A DNA stretch of 64,000 nt from the NCBI RefSeq assembly GCF_018129995.1, contig NZ_JAFCKS010000011.1, positions 1 through 64,000 of the forward strand, read 5' to 3'. Origin of the DNA: Bradyrhizobium sp. SZCCT0153 (GTDB lineage: Bacteria > Pseudomonadota > Alphaproteobacteria > Rhizobiales > Xanthobacteraceae). A program made the position numbers and the translations under genes. Below, in pieces: positions 52,125 through 61,611 of this stretch. The notes beneath the pieces were generated by a model, which had not been told where the DNA came from, ran no database searches, and saw only the letters and a list, made by a program, of their open reading frames with translations. Position 1 is the stretch's first letter. Each line of letters opens with the position of its first letter.

Positions 52125-53864
52125 TCAGGCGGCGCGCACGGTGTCGAGGAATTTGCCGACTTCGAGCTTGAGGCGATTGCTGTCGCCGGACAGTGACCGT
52201 GCCGCCGCCAGCACCTGCGAGGACGCGGAGCCGGTCTCGCCTGCGCCACGCTGCACGTCGGTGATGTTGGACGACACCTGATGGGTGCCTTCCGCCGCCT
52301 GCTGTACGTTGCGGGAGATTTCCTGCGTCGCCGCGCCCTGCTCCTCGACCGCCGCGGCTATGGTGGACGATATCTCGGACAGCTTTTCGATGGTGTCGCT
52401 GATGGCGCTGATGGCGCTGACGGAGTCCTGCGTCGCCGCCTGGATGCCGGAAATCTGCTGGCCGATCTCGCCGGTTGCCTTCGCGGTCTGCTCGGCAAGC
52501 GCCTTCACCTCGGAGGCGACCACGGCAAAGCCGCGGCCGGCCTCGCCGGCGCGCGCCGCCTCGATCGTGGCGTTGAGCGCCAGCAGGTTGGTCTGGCCGG
52601 CGATGGTGTTGATCAGCTCGACCACGTCGCCGATCCGCGCCGCCGCCTTGGACAATTCTCCGACGCGGTCGGTCGTGGTGCGGGCCTGGCTGACCGCCTC
52701 GCTTGCCACACGCGCGGATTCCTGCACCTGCCGGCTGATCTCCGTTATGGAAGACGATAGCTCCTCCGTCGCCGACGCCACCGACTGCACGTTGGTGGAC
52801 GCTTCTTCGGAGGCCGCAGCCACCATCGTCGTCAATTCCTGTGCGCGCTCGGCCGTCGAGGTCAAGGTCGACGCCGAAGCTTCGAGCTCTGTCGCAGCGG
52901 AGGAGACGGTATCGACGATCTCGCCAACGGCTCCTTCGAAGCCGTCGGCAAGCCTGCGCATCTCGGCTTTGCGCTGCTCGGCCGCGGCCTGATCCTGCCG
53001 CATCTTGGCCTCGGCCTCCTCGCGTGCCTTCTGCTCCGACACGATCTTGAACTTCTCGACGGCCGCCGCGACTCCGCCGACCTCGTCCTTGCGGCCGAGG
53101 CCCGGCAGCACCACGGAGAAATCACCACCGGCGAGCTTGTCCATCGCGACCGTGAGCGCGCGGATCGGCCGCGCGATGGTCAGGAAGGACATGAGCCACG
53201 AACCGACAAGAACGAGCACGGCGCACGCACCGACCACCATGCCGAGACGTTCGCTCGCAGCCGTTTCCTGCGTCGCTGCGCTGATCTCCTCGCCGCTTCT
53301 GTGTCTGGCGAAATCGGCGATCTGGTCCGTCAGCGTGTCGAGCTGCGCAGCGATCGGCAGCGTCACCTCACGGGCCAGGCGCACGCCTTCCTCGGCCATC
53401 TTGGCAGAGCGGACAGGGTCGGTGCCCGCCAGGGCGATGGCCTCGCTGCGAACCGAGGCGTTCTGGAGTGCGCCTTTCGAGTAGTCCGCGGACAGGCCCT
53501 TGACCTTTTCGATGCGCGCACGATTTTCCGCGGAATGCGTCAGCTTGAGCATGGCGTCGACGGCGCCGTTCAGCGCTTTCGACCGCTCCACCAGAGTCTC
53601 GCTCGCCTTCTGCAATTCACCCGAATTGCTGGCGAGCCGGATATCGCGGACGGCGAGCTGCATGCCGCGCAACAAGAGTTTGGCTTCGATCGCGTCCCGC
53701 GCCAGCTCGAGCTGCGCGAATGCGGCCTGGTTCGAGCCGCGCACGCTGCCGTTGCCGGCAAGCTGACTTGCGATCATGGAAAGGACCAGAAGGATACCGA
53801 GGGCCGACGCAATCGCCAGCTTGGTCCCGATCCGCAAATTCTGAACGAGGCTCAACATGGGCAT
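52125..53864 (-). CDS. Methyl-accepting chemotaxis protein
   Basis: A 579-residue receptor. TM1 (about residues 12-33) and TM2 (about 205-228) flank a helical periplasmic sensor of about 170 residues. HAMP, then a coiled segment rich in Lys/Glu/Arg, then the signalling hairpin with QTNLLALNATIEAARAGEAG and methylation helices. No CheR-tethering pentapeptide at the end. ATG 53864 has AAGGA 4 bases before it; ATG 53858 is equally possible. No che genes are nearby. Confidence 0.92.
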   Translation of the reverse strand: MPMLSLVQNLRIGTKLAIASALGILLVLSMIASQLAGNGSVRGSNQAAFAQLELARDAIEAKLLLRGMQLAVRDIRLASNSGELQKASETLVERSKALNGAVDAMLKLTHSAENRARIEKVKGLSADYSKGALQNASVRSEAIALAGTDPVRSAKMAEEGVRLAREVTLPIAAQLDTLTDQIADFARHRSGEEISAATQETAASERLGMVVGACAVLVLVGSWLMSFLTIARPIRALTVAMDKLAGGDFSVVLPGLGRKDEVGGVAAAVEKFKIVSEQKAREEAEAKMRQDQAAAEQRKAEMRRLADGFEGAVGEIVDTVSSAATELEASASTLTSTAERAQELTTMVAAASEEASTNVQSVASATEELSSSITEISRQVQESARVASEAVSQARTTTDRVGELSKAAARIGDVVELINTIAGQTNLLALNATIEAARAGEAGRGFAVVASEVKALAEQTAKATGEIGQQISGIQAATQDSVSAISAISDTIEKLSEISSTIAAAVEEQGAATQEISRNVQQAAEGTHQVSSNITDVQRGAGETGSASSQVLAAARSLSGDSNRLKLEVGKFLDTVRAA

Positions 53865-53891
53865 GCTTTCCTTGGGGAAATGCGCAGCCAA

Positions 53892-54247
53892 ATCATTGTC
53901 GGCCGCCCTCGGCGTTGATCGCCCTTGCTCAAAAAATGAGCGATTGCCATTCCAATCTGGTTAACAACGGCCCCCGTGGAAATACTGCATGAGCGCGGAA
54001 ACCCCTTGAAATCCAGCACGGAATGCGCGCTTAACAAGTTAATCACACGCAGTGATAGGGCTGTGGGGGGGCAGGCGCCGGGAGGCGAATGCGACTGAGA
54101 AAATGTATTGCTTCCGTTCGGAGGACCAACCCGGCGGAGTTCACATTTCGGAAGAACATCCCTCCGAACAATTCCGAGCTCCTCAACAAATCGAGTCGTA
54201 GCAGCGCGAACATCGATGCCGCGCGAACGCGCCTGGCGGCGCGGAGA
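53892..54247. other. Non-coding gap of about 350 bp
   Basis: No supported gene on either strand. The left part should carry the promoter of the receptor gene at 53864. A run of seven Gs at 54065-54071 is present. Nothing else was recognised. Confidence 0.5.
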
Positions 54248-54499
54248 TCAATCGATGCGGTTGGGAAGCGGATGGCTTTCGCCGACGAGACTGATACAGA
54301 AGACCGGCTTCTTGTTCTCGTCGAGCAGCTCCATGCGCCACTCGGCGTTCGGCTTCAGGCTGCGCGCGATGCCGCCGAGCAAATTGGCGCAGACTTCGGT
54401 CATCTCGGTCCAGGCCGCGGCGCGATCCTCGAACTCATATGGCTGGTCGGCAGCGCCGGAATAGCGGCCAGTGCTGATACGGAAGAAGTACAGCGACAT
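54248..54499 (-). CDS. DUF6894-like small protein
   Basis: An 83-residue protein starting MSLYFFRISTGRYSG, with DRAAAWTEMTEVCANLLGGI and WRMELLDENKKPVFCI. The pattern (YFF start, aromatic acidic middle, LLDENKKPV end) is that of a family of short proteins common in Bradyrhizobium, I think DUF6894. ATG 54499 has AAGGG upstream. Function unknown. Confidence 0.72.
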   Translation of the reverse strand: MSLYFFRISTGRYSGAADQPYEFEDRAAAWTEMTEVCANLLGGIARSLKPNAEWRMELLDENKKPVFCISLVGESHPLPNRID

Positions 54500-54663
54500 C
54501 GTTGAACCCTTTATCGGGCCGCGCCCCCCGGCCGTACGCAAACTGGGGCGCGAGTCGCTACCAACGCATGAAAGCCGCCGTCCGTATGACTACGGCGCGG
54601 CGGCTTCGTGTTTCGACGGCAGCTCTCAACGACAAAGTGCGCGGACCGTCCCGCGCAGCCAAC

Positions 54664-55269
54664 TCACTGGGTCGAGCGGCGCAGCTCCAGCGGACCCTCG
54701 TTGCCGGCGGGCTCCGATTTGGCTTCCGGCTTCACCGGCTCGAGCCGGCTGCTCTCGACCCGCGGGGTCTCCACTCGCGCGGCGACCTCGGTGTTGGACG
54801 CGCCGACCGAACCGGTGTGTTCCGAGGTGCGCAGCGAGCGCGGACGCGCCGCAGCGCGCGCCATCAGCATCTGGTTGCCGCCCTGGTGGTGGAAGTCGCA
54901 ATAGGCAAAGCCCATCCCCGACACCGAGCCGCGGAAGCTGCGATCGTCGGTCTTTTCAAGGTTGAAACAGGGCTCGAACGGAATGCCCTTGATCGAGGCG
55001 CAAACGTTCTGGCCGCGGATCTGGAGCGTGTTGCCGGGCAGGCGGAGATGTTTCACCGGGCCTGCGCCGGAGAACTGCACCGCGCCGGCGGCGCCGAGAT
55101 CGTCCAGGATGCGGCCCGCGCCGCGCGTGCCATCGAAACACGTGAAGGCGAACACCTTGCCGGCCACGAAGCGCCGCGCCTCGTCGGCGTTCATGCTTCC
55201 TGCAATGGCCGGCGCCAACGTCGCTGCCGCCGTGACAGCCCCCAACACAATACGCGCAAGCATGCTCAA
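54664..55269 (-). CDS. Exported hypothetical protein
   Basis: A 201-residue protein with a cleavable signal peptide (about 1-23, ending APAIAG). The mature part has FAFTCFDGTRGAGRI, NVCASIKGIPFEPCFNLEK and YCDFHHQGG, with four cysteines that could form disulphides. The last 60 residues are low-complexity and charged. It resembles alphaproteobacterial periplasmic proteins of unknown function. A second ATG at 55263 is possible. Confidence 0.72.
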   Translation of the reverse strand: MSMLARIVLGAVTAAATLAPAIAGSMNADEARRFVAGKVFAFTCFDGTRGAGRILDDLGAAGAVQFSGAGPVKHLRLPGNTLQIRGQNVCASIKGIPFEPCFNLEKTDDRSFRGSVSGMGFAYCDFHHQGGNQMLMARAAARPRSLRTSEHTGSVGASNTEVAARVETPRVESSRLEPVKPEAKSEPAGNEGPLELRRSTQ

Positions 55270-55375
55270 CTCCGAACCAACCCCGCAGCGGGCTATGCCT
55301 TATCTCTTTACCCGCTGCTTACCATACTAACCATGGCGACATTGAAGCAGCTTGGTTGGCAAAGTCTGAACGCCG

Positions 55376-56362
55376 TTAGACAATTTTTACCACGATGCGA
55401 CCCCGGACCTGACCCGCCAGGATTTTCGCGCCCCACGCCGAAACTTCGGAGAGCGCAATTTCATGAGTGATTTCAGATAGTTTCGTCCGATCCAAATCGG
55501 AAGCCAGCCGCTGCCAGGCGGCCTTTCGCGGCTCGATCGGGCACATCACGGAATCGATGCCGAGAAGGCACACCCCGCGCAAAATGAAAGGTGCGACAGA
55601 CGACGGCAGGTCCATGCCGGCAGCCAGGCCGCAGGCCGCGATCGCGCCGCCATACTTCGTCATCGACAGGAGATTCGCGAGCGTGTTGGAGCCGACGCTG
55701 TCCACGCCCCCCGCCCAGCGTTCCCTGGCAAGCGGCTTGGCCGTCCCCGACAATTCGTTGCGGTCGATCACTTCGGCTGCACCAATCCCTTTCAGATAGT
55801 CCGCTTCCGTGGCGCGGCCGGTCGAGGCGATGACGTGGTAGCCGAGCTTCGACAGCACGGCGGTGGCGACCGAGCCGACGCCACCGGCCGCGCCCGTCAC
55901 CACGACGGGGCCGCTTTTCGGCGACAACCCGTGCTTCTCCAGCGCGAGCACCGAGAGCATCGCGGTGAAGCCGGCGGTACCGATCGCCATGGCATCGCGC
56001 GCCGACAGGCCCTGCGGCAATGCGACCAGCCAGTCGCCCTTCACCCGCGCCTTCTCGGCATAGGCGCCGAGATGGGTCTCGCCCATGCCCCAGCCGGTGC
56101 AGACGACCTTGTCGCCCGCCTTCCATTGCGGATGGGAGGACTGCTCGACCGTGCCGGCGAAATCGATGCCGGCGATCATCGGGAAGCGGCGCACCACCGG
56201 CGCCTTGCCGGTGAGCGCGAGACCGTCCTTGTAGTTCAGCGTCGACCATTCCACGCGGACGGTGACGTCGCCCTCCATCAGTTCGGCTTCGTCGAACTGC
56301 GTGAGCTGCGCGGTGGTGCCCTTGTCCGCCTTGTCGATCCGGATCGCCTTGAACGTGGCCAC
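55376..56362 (-). CDS. acuI: Acrylyl-CoA reductase-like MDR oxidoreductase
   Basis: A 328-residue zinc-independent medium-chain reductase of the AcuI/YhdH type, which reduces acrylyl-CoA to propionyl-CoA with NADPH. Features: STLNYKDGLALTGKAPVVRRF, GIDFAGTVE, the cofactor loop VTGAAGGVGSVATAVLSKLGY, and ERWAGGVDSVGS. The GTG at 56362 is the start: an AGGGAGG site lies 6 bases before it, while the ATG at 56446 would add an unrelated 28 residues. Confidence 0.9.
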   Translation of the reverse strand: MATFKAIRIDKADKGTTAQLTQFDEAELMEGDVTVRVEWSTLNYKDGLALTGKAPVVRRFPMIAGIDFAGTVEQSSHPQWKAGDKVVCTGWGMGETHLGAYAEKARVKGDWLVALPQGLSARDAMAIGTAGFTAMLSVLALEKHGLSPKSGPVVVTGAAGGVGSVATAVLSKLGYHVIASTGRATEADYLKGIGAAEVIDRNELSGTAKPLARERWAGGVDSVGSNTLANLLSMTKYGGAIAACGLAAGMDLPSSVAPFILRGVCLLGIDSVMCPIEPRKAAWQRLASDLDRTKLSEITHEIALSEVSAWGAKILAGQVRGRIVVKIV

Positions 56363-56402
56363 AGCAAACCTCCCTGGCTTGTTTGCCGGGATGTTTAGCC
56401 GA

Positions 56403-57656
56403 TCAGGCCGGCTGCGCAACCGCTCGCTGGACCGGTTTTTCCACAATCGGAAGATTGATCAGCGCGGAAAGCACGCCGAACAGGATCGAGAGCCACCAGA
56501 TCGGCGTGTAGGAACCGAACCGCTCGAACACGATGCCGCCGAGCCAGACGCCGAGGAAGCCGCCGACCTGATGGCTGACGAAGGCAAAGCCGTAGAGGGT
56601 TGCAAGCCAGCGCGTGCCGAACATCAGTGCCACAAGCGCCGAAGTCGGCGGCACCGTCGACAGCCAGGTCAGACCGGAAATTGCGCCGAATGCGATCGCC
56701 GAGAACGGCGTGATCGGGAACGAGATGAAGGCGAGCGTGGCGAGCGCGCGGGTGAAATAGATCGCCGAGAGGATGTAGCGCTTGGGCAACGAGTTCTGGA
56801 GATAGCCGACGCTGAGCGATCCCATGATGTTGAACAGGCCGATCGCCGCGATGACCCAGCCGCCGGTTTGCGTCGAGATGCCGCGATCGACCAGGAAGGC
56901 CGGCAGATGCACGGTGATGAAGGCGAGCTGGAAGCCGCAGGTGAAGAATCCGAGCACCAGCAGCACATAGGAGCGATGGCCGAAGGCTTCGGCGAGCGCC
57001 TTCTTGAAGGTTTGGTCGTCCGCGGGCGCCTTGCTCGCGGAGCTGTCAACTGGCGGCGTCGAGAGCGCCAGCGACAGCGGGATGATCAGCAGCATCAGGA
57101 AGCCGAACACGGTGAGCGCCTGCTGCCAGCCGAAATTGTCGATCAGTGCGACGCCGATCGGCGCGAACAGGAACTGGCCGAACGATCCCGCCGCGGTGCC
57201 TGCACCGAGCGCAAGGCCCCGCTTCTCGGGCGGCAACAGTTTGCTGAACGCCGACAGCACCAGGTTGAACGAACAGCCGGCGAGACCAAAGCCGACCATG
57301 ACGCCGGCGCCGATGTTCAGCGACAGCGGCGTCGAGGAATAGCGCATCAGCAGCAGGCCGCCGGCATAGAGCAGAGCGCCGACGCACATCACGCGGAACA
57401 GGCCGAAGCGGTCGGCGACCGCGCCGGCGAGAGGCTGGCCCAGTCCCCACAGCAAATTCTGAAAGGCGATCGCGAGGCCGAACACGTCGCGGCCCCAGGC
57501 ATATTCACGGCTCATCGGCTGCACGAAGAAGCCCAGCGCCGAGCGCGGGCCGAAGCCGAGCATGCCGATCGCACAGCCGCAGAGGATGATGACAGCCGGC
57601 GTGCGCCAGTTGGAGGAACGGGAGACCGAACCGAGCTCGCCCATTTGTGTCGACAT
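56403..57656 (-). CDS. Major facilitator superfamily transporter
   Basis: A 417-residue permease with 12 predicted spans. MFS landmarks: GQPLAGAVADRFGLFRV between spans 2 and 3, and a central cytoplasmic loop (PVDSSASKAPADDQT). It resembles the oxalate/formate or monocarboxylate-type MFS proteins (GFGPRSALGFFVQPMSREY), but the solute is unknown. ATG 57656 has GAGGAA nearby; the frame open to 57866 is not used. It is divergent from nadABC, so its promoter shares the 57657-57994 region and might be affected by the same regulator. Confidence 0.85.
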   Translation of the reverse strand: MSTQMGELGSVSRSSNWRTPAVIILCGCAIGMLGFGPRSALGFFVQPMSREYAWGRDVFGLAIAFQNLLWGLGQPLAGAVADRFGLFRVMCVGALLYAGGLLLMRYSSTPLSLNIGAGVMVGFGLAGCSFNLVLSAFSKLLPPEKRGLALGAGTAAGSFGQFLFAPIGVALIDNFGWQQALTVFGFLMLLIIPLSLALSTPPVDSSASKAPADDQTFKKALAEAFGHRSYVLLVLGFFTCGFQLAFITVHLPAFLVDRGISTQTGGWVIAAIGLFNIMGSLSVGYLQNSLPKRYILSAIYFTRALATLAFISFPITPFSAIAFGAISGLTWLSTVPPTSALVALMFGTRWLATLYGFAFVSHQVGGFLGVWLGGIVFERFGSYTPIWWLSILFGVLSALINLPIVEKPVQRAVAQPA

Positions 57657-57880
57657 GCTGTTCCTCATGTTCGTCGGCGGATTCGCAAAAGGCCGCCGGG
57701 AGCCCGCTCGTTTAATGCATCTGCATGAAAATCCCAAGTCGAAAACAATTGCATTTCGAGAAGGGCTGAGGCGGGAGCATTGCATTTCTGGCCGCCTCAT
57801 CTGACGCGCCAGGCGCGGGTCGACTTGACGGAAATGTGTGCGGCGGCATCTAGCGGCCCGCGGCACTGCGTGATATCTTC

Positions 57881-57903
57881 GATTTACTCATATTGAGCAT
57901 ATT
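57881..57903. promoter_or_regulatory. Candidate NadQ operator, distal site
   Basis: GATTTACTC-ATATT-GAGCATATT: the right half is a full match to the half-site GAGCATAT of the proximal site; the left half is degenerate. Same 5-bp spacer. It is centred about 70 bp upstream of the proximal site. Confidence 0.55.
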
Positions 57904-57949
57904 GACCTCGACGATTCCCCGGCCCTCTCGGCCGGATTTCTCAGGCTTC

Positions 57950-57974
57950 AAATATGCTCTTATTGAGCATATTT
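57950..57974. promoter_or_regulatory. Candidate NadQ operator, proximal site
   Basis: AAATATGCTC (57950-57959) and GAGCATATTT (57965-57974) are perfect inverted repeats around TTATT. The site ends 20 bp before the nadA start, so a bound repressor would block transcription start or early elongation. Confidence 0.65.
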
Positions 57975-57994
57975 GGTATGCACGGGAGGCTTCG

Positions 57995-59101
57995 ATGCCG
58001 ATCACTGGAATTTACGGTCCCGACGATTTCGCCAGCCGGCCGCAGGGCCGGGTCGTCAGCTCACCGCGCGCTGCACCCGCGCGAACGGGACCCATACTGC
58101 CTGGGCCCTCGCTGGAATGGACACCGGAGGTCGAGCGCGCCACCGCGGCGCTCTATGACCGCGTGAAACACGTGATCCCGCCGATCGAGTGGCCGCTGAT
58201 GGCGCCGACCATCAAGGCGATCAACGAGCTGAAGCGCACGCGGGGCGCGGTAATCCTCGCGCACAATTACCAGGCGCCGGAGATCTTCCACTGCGTCGCC
58301 GACATCGGCGGCGACTCGCTCCAGCTCGCGGTCGAAGCCACCAGGGTGAAAGCCGGCATCATCGTCCAGTGCGGCGTTCACTTCATGGCGGAGACGTCAA
58401 AGCTTCTCAATCCGGACAAGACGGTGCTGATCCCCGACTCTCGCGCCGGCTGCTCGCTTGCCGCCAGCATCACGGGTGCCGACGTTCGCCTGCTCCGCGA
58501 AAGATTTCCCGGCGTGCCTGTGGTCGCCTATGTCAATACCTCGGCGGATGTGAAGGCCGAGGTCGACATCTGCTGCACCTCGTCGAACGCGGTGCAGGTG
58601 GTCGAGAGCCTGGGCGTGCCAAGCGTGATCTTCCTGCCCGATCGGTACCTTGCGACTTATGTGGCCTCGAAAACCGACGTGAAGATCATCGCCTGGAAGG
58701 GCGCCTGCGAGGTGCACGAGCGGTTTACGGGCGCCGAGCTGCGCGCCTATCGCGAGGCCGATCCCACCGTGCAGATCATCGCCCATCCGGAATGCCCGCC
58801 GGATGTGCTGGCGGAGGCCGACTTCACCGGCTCGACCGCCCACATGATCAACTGGGTGCGCGAAAAGCGGCCGCGGCGGCTCGTGATGATCACGGAATGC
58901 TCGATGGCCGACAATGTGCGGGCCGAGCTGCCTGACGTGGAGATGCTGCGCCCCTGCAATCTCTGCCCGCACATGAAGCAGATCACGCTCGCCAACATCC
59001 TGGAGAGCCTGCTGACGCTTGGCGACGAAGTGACGATCGATCCCGAGCTTGCAGTGCGTGCACGGCGTTCGGTCGAGCGCATGATCAATCTGAAGAATTG
59101 A
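57995..59101 (+). CDS. nadA: Quinolinate synthase
   Basis: A 368-residue [4Fe-4S] enzyme that condenses iminoaspartate with dihydroxyacetone phosphate to quinolinate. Cluster cysteines are in IIVQCGVHFMAE, DICCTSSN/ACEVH and PCNLCPHM. Substrate motifs include AHNYQAPEIFHCVADIGGDS and PDSRAGCSLA. ATG 57995 with GGGAGG before it is the start; the frame open to 57893 runs through the two operators and cannot be coding. First gene of nadABC. Confidence 0.95.
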   Translation: MPITGIYGPDDFASRPQGRVVSSPRAAPARTGPILPGPSLEWTPEVERATAALYDRVKHVIPPIEWPLMAPTIKAINELKRTRGAVILAHNYQAPEIFHCVADIGGDSLQLAVEATRVKAGIIVQCGVHFMAETSKLLNPDKTVLIPDSRAGCSLAASITGADVRLLRERFPGVPVVAYVNTSADVKAEVDICCTSSNAVQVVESLGVPSVIFLPDRYLATYVASKTDVKIIAWKGACEVHERFTGAELRAYREADPTVQIIAHPECPPDVLAEADFTGSTAHMINWVREKRPRRLVMITECSMADNVRAELPDVEMLRPCNLCPHMKQITLANILESLLTLGDEVTIDPELAVRARRSVERMINLKN

Positions 59102-59110
59102 GAGCGAGCC

Positions 59111-60718
59111 ATGACAAACAACATCCACAATCTCACCAGCAGCACCGACGACGTCGTCATCGTCGGTGGCGGACTTGCTGGATTGTTCTGTGCACTCAAG
59201 CTCGCGCCGCGGCCGGTTACGCTGATCTCCGCCGCGCCGCTCGGACAAGGCGCGTCGTCCGCATGGGCACAAGGAGGTATCGCCGCCGCGGTGGCCGAAG
59301 GCGACACGCCGGAAGCGCACGCCGCGGACACGATTGCCGTTGGCGGCGGCCTCGTCGATGAAGCGGTCGCACTCGGGATCGCGCGCGAGGCCGGCCCACG
59401 GATCCACGACCTGCTCGCCTATAGCGTGCCGTTCGACCGCGATCTCGAAGGCAAGCTCGCAGTCGGGCGCGAAGCCGCACATTCGGCGCGGCGCATCGTG
59501 CATGTGCGCGGCGATGGCGCCGGTGCCGCGATCATTGCGGCCTTGAGCGATGCCGTGCGGCGCACGCCATCAATTCGATTGATCGAAGGCTTGGTCGCCG
59601 AAGCGCTGTTGACCGAGGACGGCGTCGTCGCCGGCCTTCAGTTGCGCGAAGCCGGCAAGGTCGCCGCACAGCCGATCCTGCTCGCAGCACGCACGGTGGT
59701 GCTGGCCACCGGGGGCATCGGCCATCTCTATGCCGTCACCACCAACCCACTCGAGGCCAGCGGATCGGGGCTTGCGATCGCCGCACGCGCCGGCGCTGTC
59801 ATCGCCGACCCTGAATTCGTGCAGTTCCATCCCACCGCCATCATGGTCGGGCGCGATCCCGCACCGCTCGCGACTGAAGCGCTGCGCGGCGAAGGCGCAA
59901 CGCTGATCAACGGTCGCGGCGAACGCTTCATGGCGGCGCACCACCCGCTTGCAGAGCTCGCACCGCGCGACATCGTGGCCCGCGGCGTGTTCGCCGAGAT
60001 CGCAGCCGGACGCGGTGCCTTTCTCGATGCGCGGGAGGCTTTGGGCACGCGCTTTGCCGAAAGGTTTCCAACGGTGCATGCGAGTTGCATCGCCGTCGGC
60101 ATCGATCCCGAGACGCAGGCCATCCCGATCGCGCCGGCCGCGCATTACCACATGGGCGGCATTGCGGTCGACGATCGCGGCCGCAGCTCGATCGACGGGC
60201 TCTGGGCCGGCGGCGAGGTGTCGTCCACCGGCGCGCATGGCGCCAACCGCCTCGCGTCGAATTCGCTGCTGGAGGCCGTGGTCTATGCCGCGCGCATCGC
60301 GGACGACATCGCCGGTCGCGCGATCCCTCCGCCTGCCCGGCTTCCCGATGCGCTGGTGACGCCGCGTGGCAGCGCGCCGGATGCTGCGGCCGTGAAGCGG
60401 CTGCGGGCGACGATGAGCGCCCATGTCGGCGTCATTCGCGACGGCGACGGGCTTAGAGAAGCGGTTCGCAGCTTTGCGGCTCTCGAACGAGACGCAACGA
60501 ACATCGCGGTCCGCAACATGGCGTCGGCGGCCTTGCTCGTCGCCACTGCGGCCTGGAACCGGCGCGAAAGCCGCGGCGCGCATTTCCGCTCCGACCATCC
60601 CGCCGATGTTCCCGCGCTGGCCCAGCGAACAATGACGACGCTCGCCGCAGTGCGCGTGGTCGCGGAAAGCCTGAGAGAGCGCCCGCTGCCACGCGTTGCC
60701 CAACCCATGATCGCCTGA
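59111..60718 (+). CDS. nadB: L-aspartate oxidase
   Basis: A 535-residue flavoprotein that oxidises aspartate to iminoaspartate, passed to NadA. FAD-binding DDVVIVGGGLAGLFCALKL opens the protein; QGASSAWAQGGIAAAV and the catalytic region HPTAIM, GEGATLINGRGERF, HYHMGGIAVDDRGRSS are conserved. It lies 9 bp after nadA and 10 bp before nadC. Confidence 0.95.
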   Translation: MTNNIHNLTSSTDDVVIVGGGLAGLFCALKLAPRPVTLISAAPLGQGASSAWAQGGIAAAVAEGDTPEAHAADTIAVGGGLVDEAVALGIAREAGPRIHDLLAYSVPFDRDLEGKLAVGREAAHSARRIVHVRGDGAGAAIIAALSDAVRRTPSIRLIEGLVAEALLTEDGVVAGLQLREAGKVAAQPILLAARTVVLATGGIGHLYAVTTNPLEASGSGLAIAARAGAVIADPEFVQFHPTAIMVGRDPAPLATEALRGEGATLINGRGERFMAAHHPLAELAPRDIVARGVFAEIAAGRGAFLDAREALGTRFAERFPTVHASCIAVGIDPETQAIPIAPAAHYHMGGIAVDDRGRSSIDGLWAGGEVSSTGAHGANRLASNSLLEAVVYAARIADDIAGRAIPPPARLPDALVTPRGSAPDAAAVKRLRATMSAHVGVIRDGDGLREAVRSFAALERDATNIAVRNMASAALLVATAAWNRRESRGAHFRSDHPADVPALAQRTMTTLAAVRVVAESLRERPLPRVAQPMIA

Positions 60719-60728
60719 AGGAAGCCCC

Positions 60729-61607
60729 ATGATCACTCCGACCTCACTGCTTTATCCCGATGCCTTCCTGTCTCCGCTCGCGATCAACGAGGCCGTGCAC
60801 CGCGCGCTCGACGAGGATCTTGGACGCGCCGGCGACATCACCTCGCTGGCGACGATCCCCGAAGCAACGAACGCGCAAGCGATCCTGGTCGCGCGCCAGT
60901 CCGGCGTGATCGCCGGATTGCCGCTGGCACTGGCGACGCTGCAAAAGCTCTCGCCCGACATCGAGGTGCGCGCGCATGTACGCGACGCCGCGCGGGCTGC
61001 ACGCGGACAGCAAATATTGACGATCTCGGGTCCCGCACGCGCCATTCTCACGGCGGAGCGGACCGCGCTGAATTTCGTCGGCCGGCTGTCGGGCGTCGCG
61101 ACGCTCACGGCGGACTACGTCGCGCGCACCGAAGGCACGAAGATGCGGATCTGCTGCACGCGCAAAACCACGCCGGGGCTGCGCGCGCTGGAGAAATACG
61201 CGGTGCGCTGCGGCGGCGGCTTCAACCACCGCTTCGGGCTCGACGATGCGATCCTGATCAAGGACAACCACATCGCGGTCGCCGGCGGCATCCGCCCCGT
61301 GCTGGAGCGCGCCCGCGCCCATGCCGGACACCTCGTCAAGATCGAGATCGAGGTGGATACGCTGGCGCAACTGCGCGAAGTGCACGACACCGGCCTTGCG
61401 GACGCCGCGCTGCTCGACAACATGGATTTTGCGACGTTGCGTGAGGCGGTGCGGCTCAACGAAGGACGCCTCAAGCTGGAAGCGTCCGGCGGCGTCACGC
61501 TGGAGTCGATCGCGGCAATCGCCGCGACAGGCGTCGACTACGCATCATCCGGCGCACTGACGCACTCGGCGCCGAATTTCGACTGCGCGCTGGATATCGA
61601 GGCATGA
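60729..61607 (+). CDS. nadC: Quinolinate phosphoribosyltransferase (carboxylating)
   Basis: A 292-residue enzyme turning quinolinate and PRPP into nicotinate mononucleotide, completing de novo synthesis. Family features: LDEDLGRAGDITS, ERTALNFVGRLSGVAT, CTRKTTPGLRALEKYAV, and DDAILIKDNHI. It is the last gene of the operon and is followed by a convergent gene only 4 bp away. Confidence 0.95.
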   Translation: MITPTSLLYPDAFLSPLAINEAVHRALDEDLGRAGDITSLATIPEATNAQAILVARQSGVIAGLPLALATLQKLSPDIEVRAHVRDAARAARGQQILTISGPARAILTAERTALNFVGRLSGVATLTADYVARTEGTKMRICCTRKTTPGLRALEKYAVRCGGGFNHRFGLDDAILIKDNHIAVAGGIRPVLERARAHAGHLVKIEIEVDTLAQLREVHDTGLADAALLDNMDFATLREAVRLNEGRLKLEASGGVTLESIAAIAATGVDYASSGALTHSAPNFDCALDIEA

Positions 61608-61611
61608 GCGG

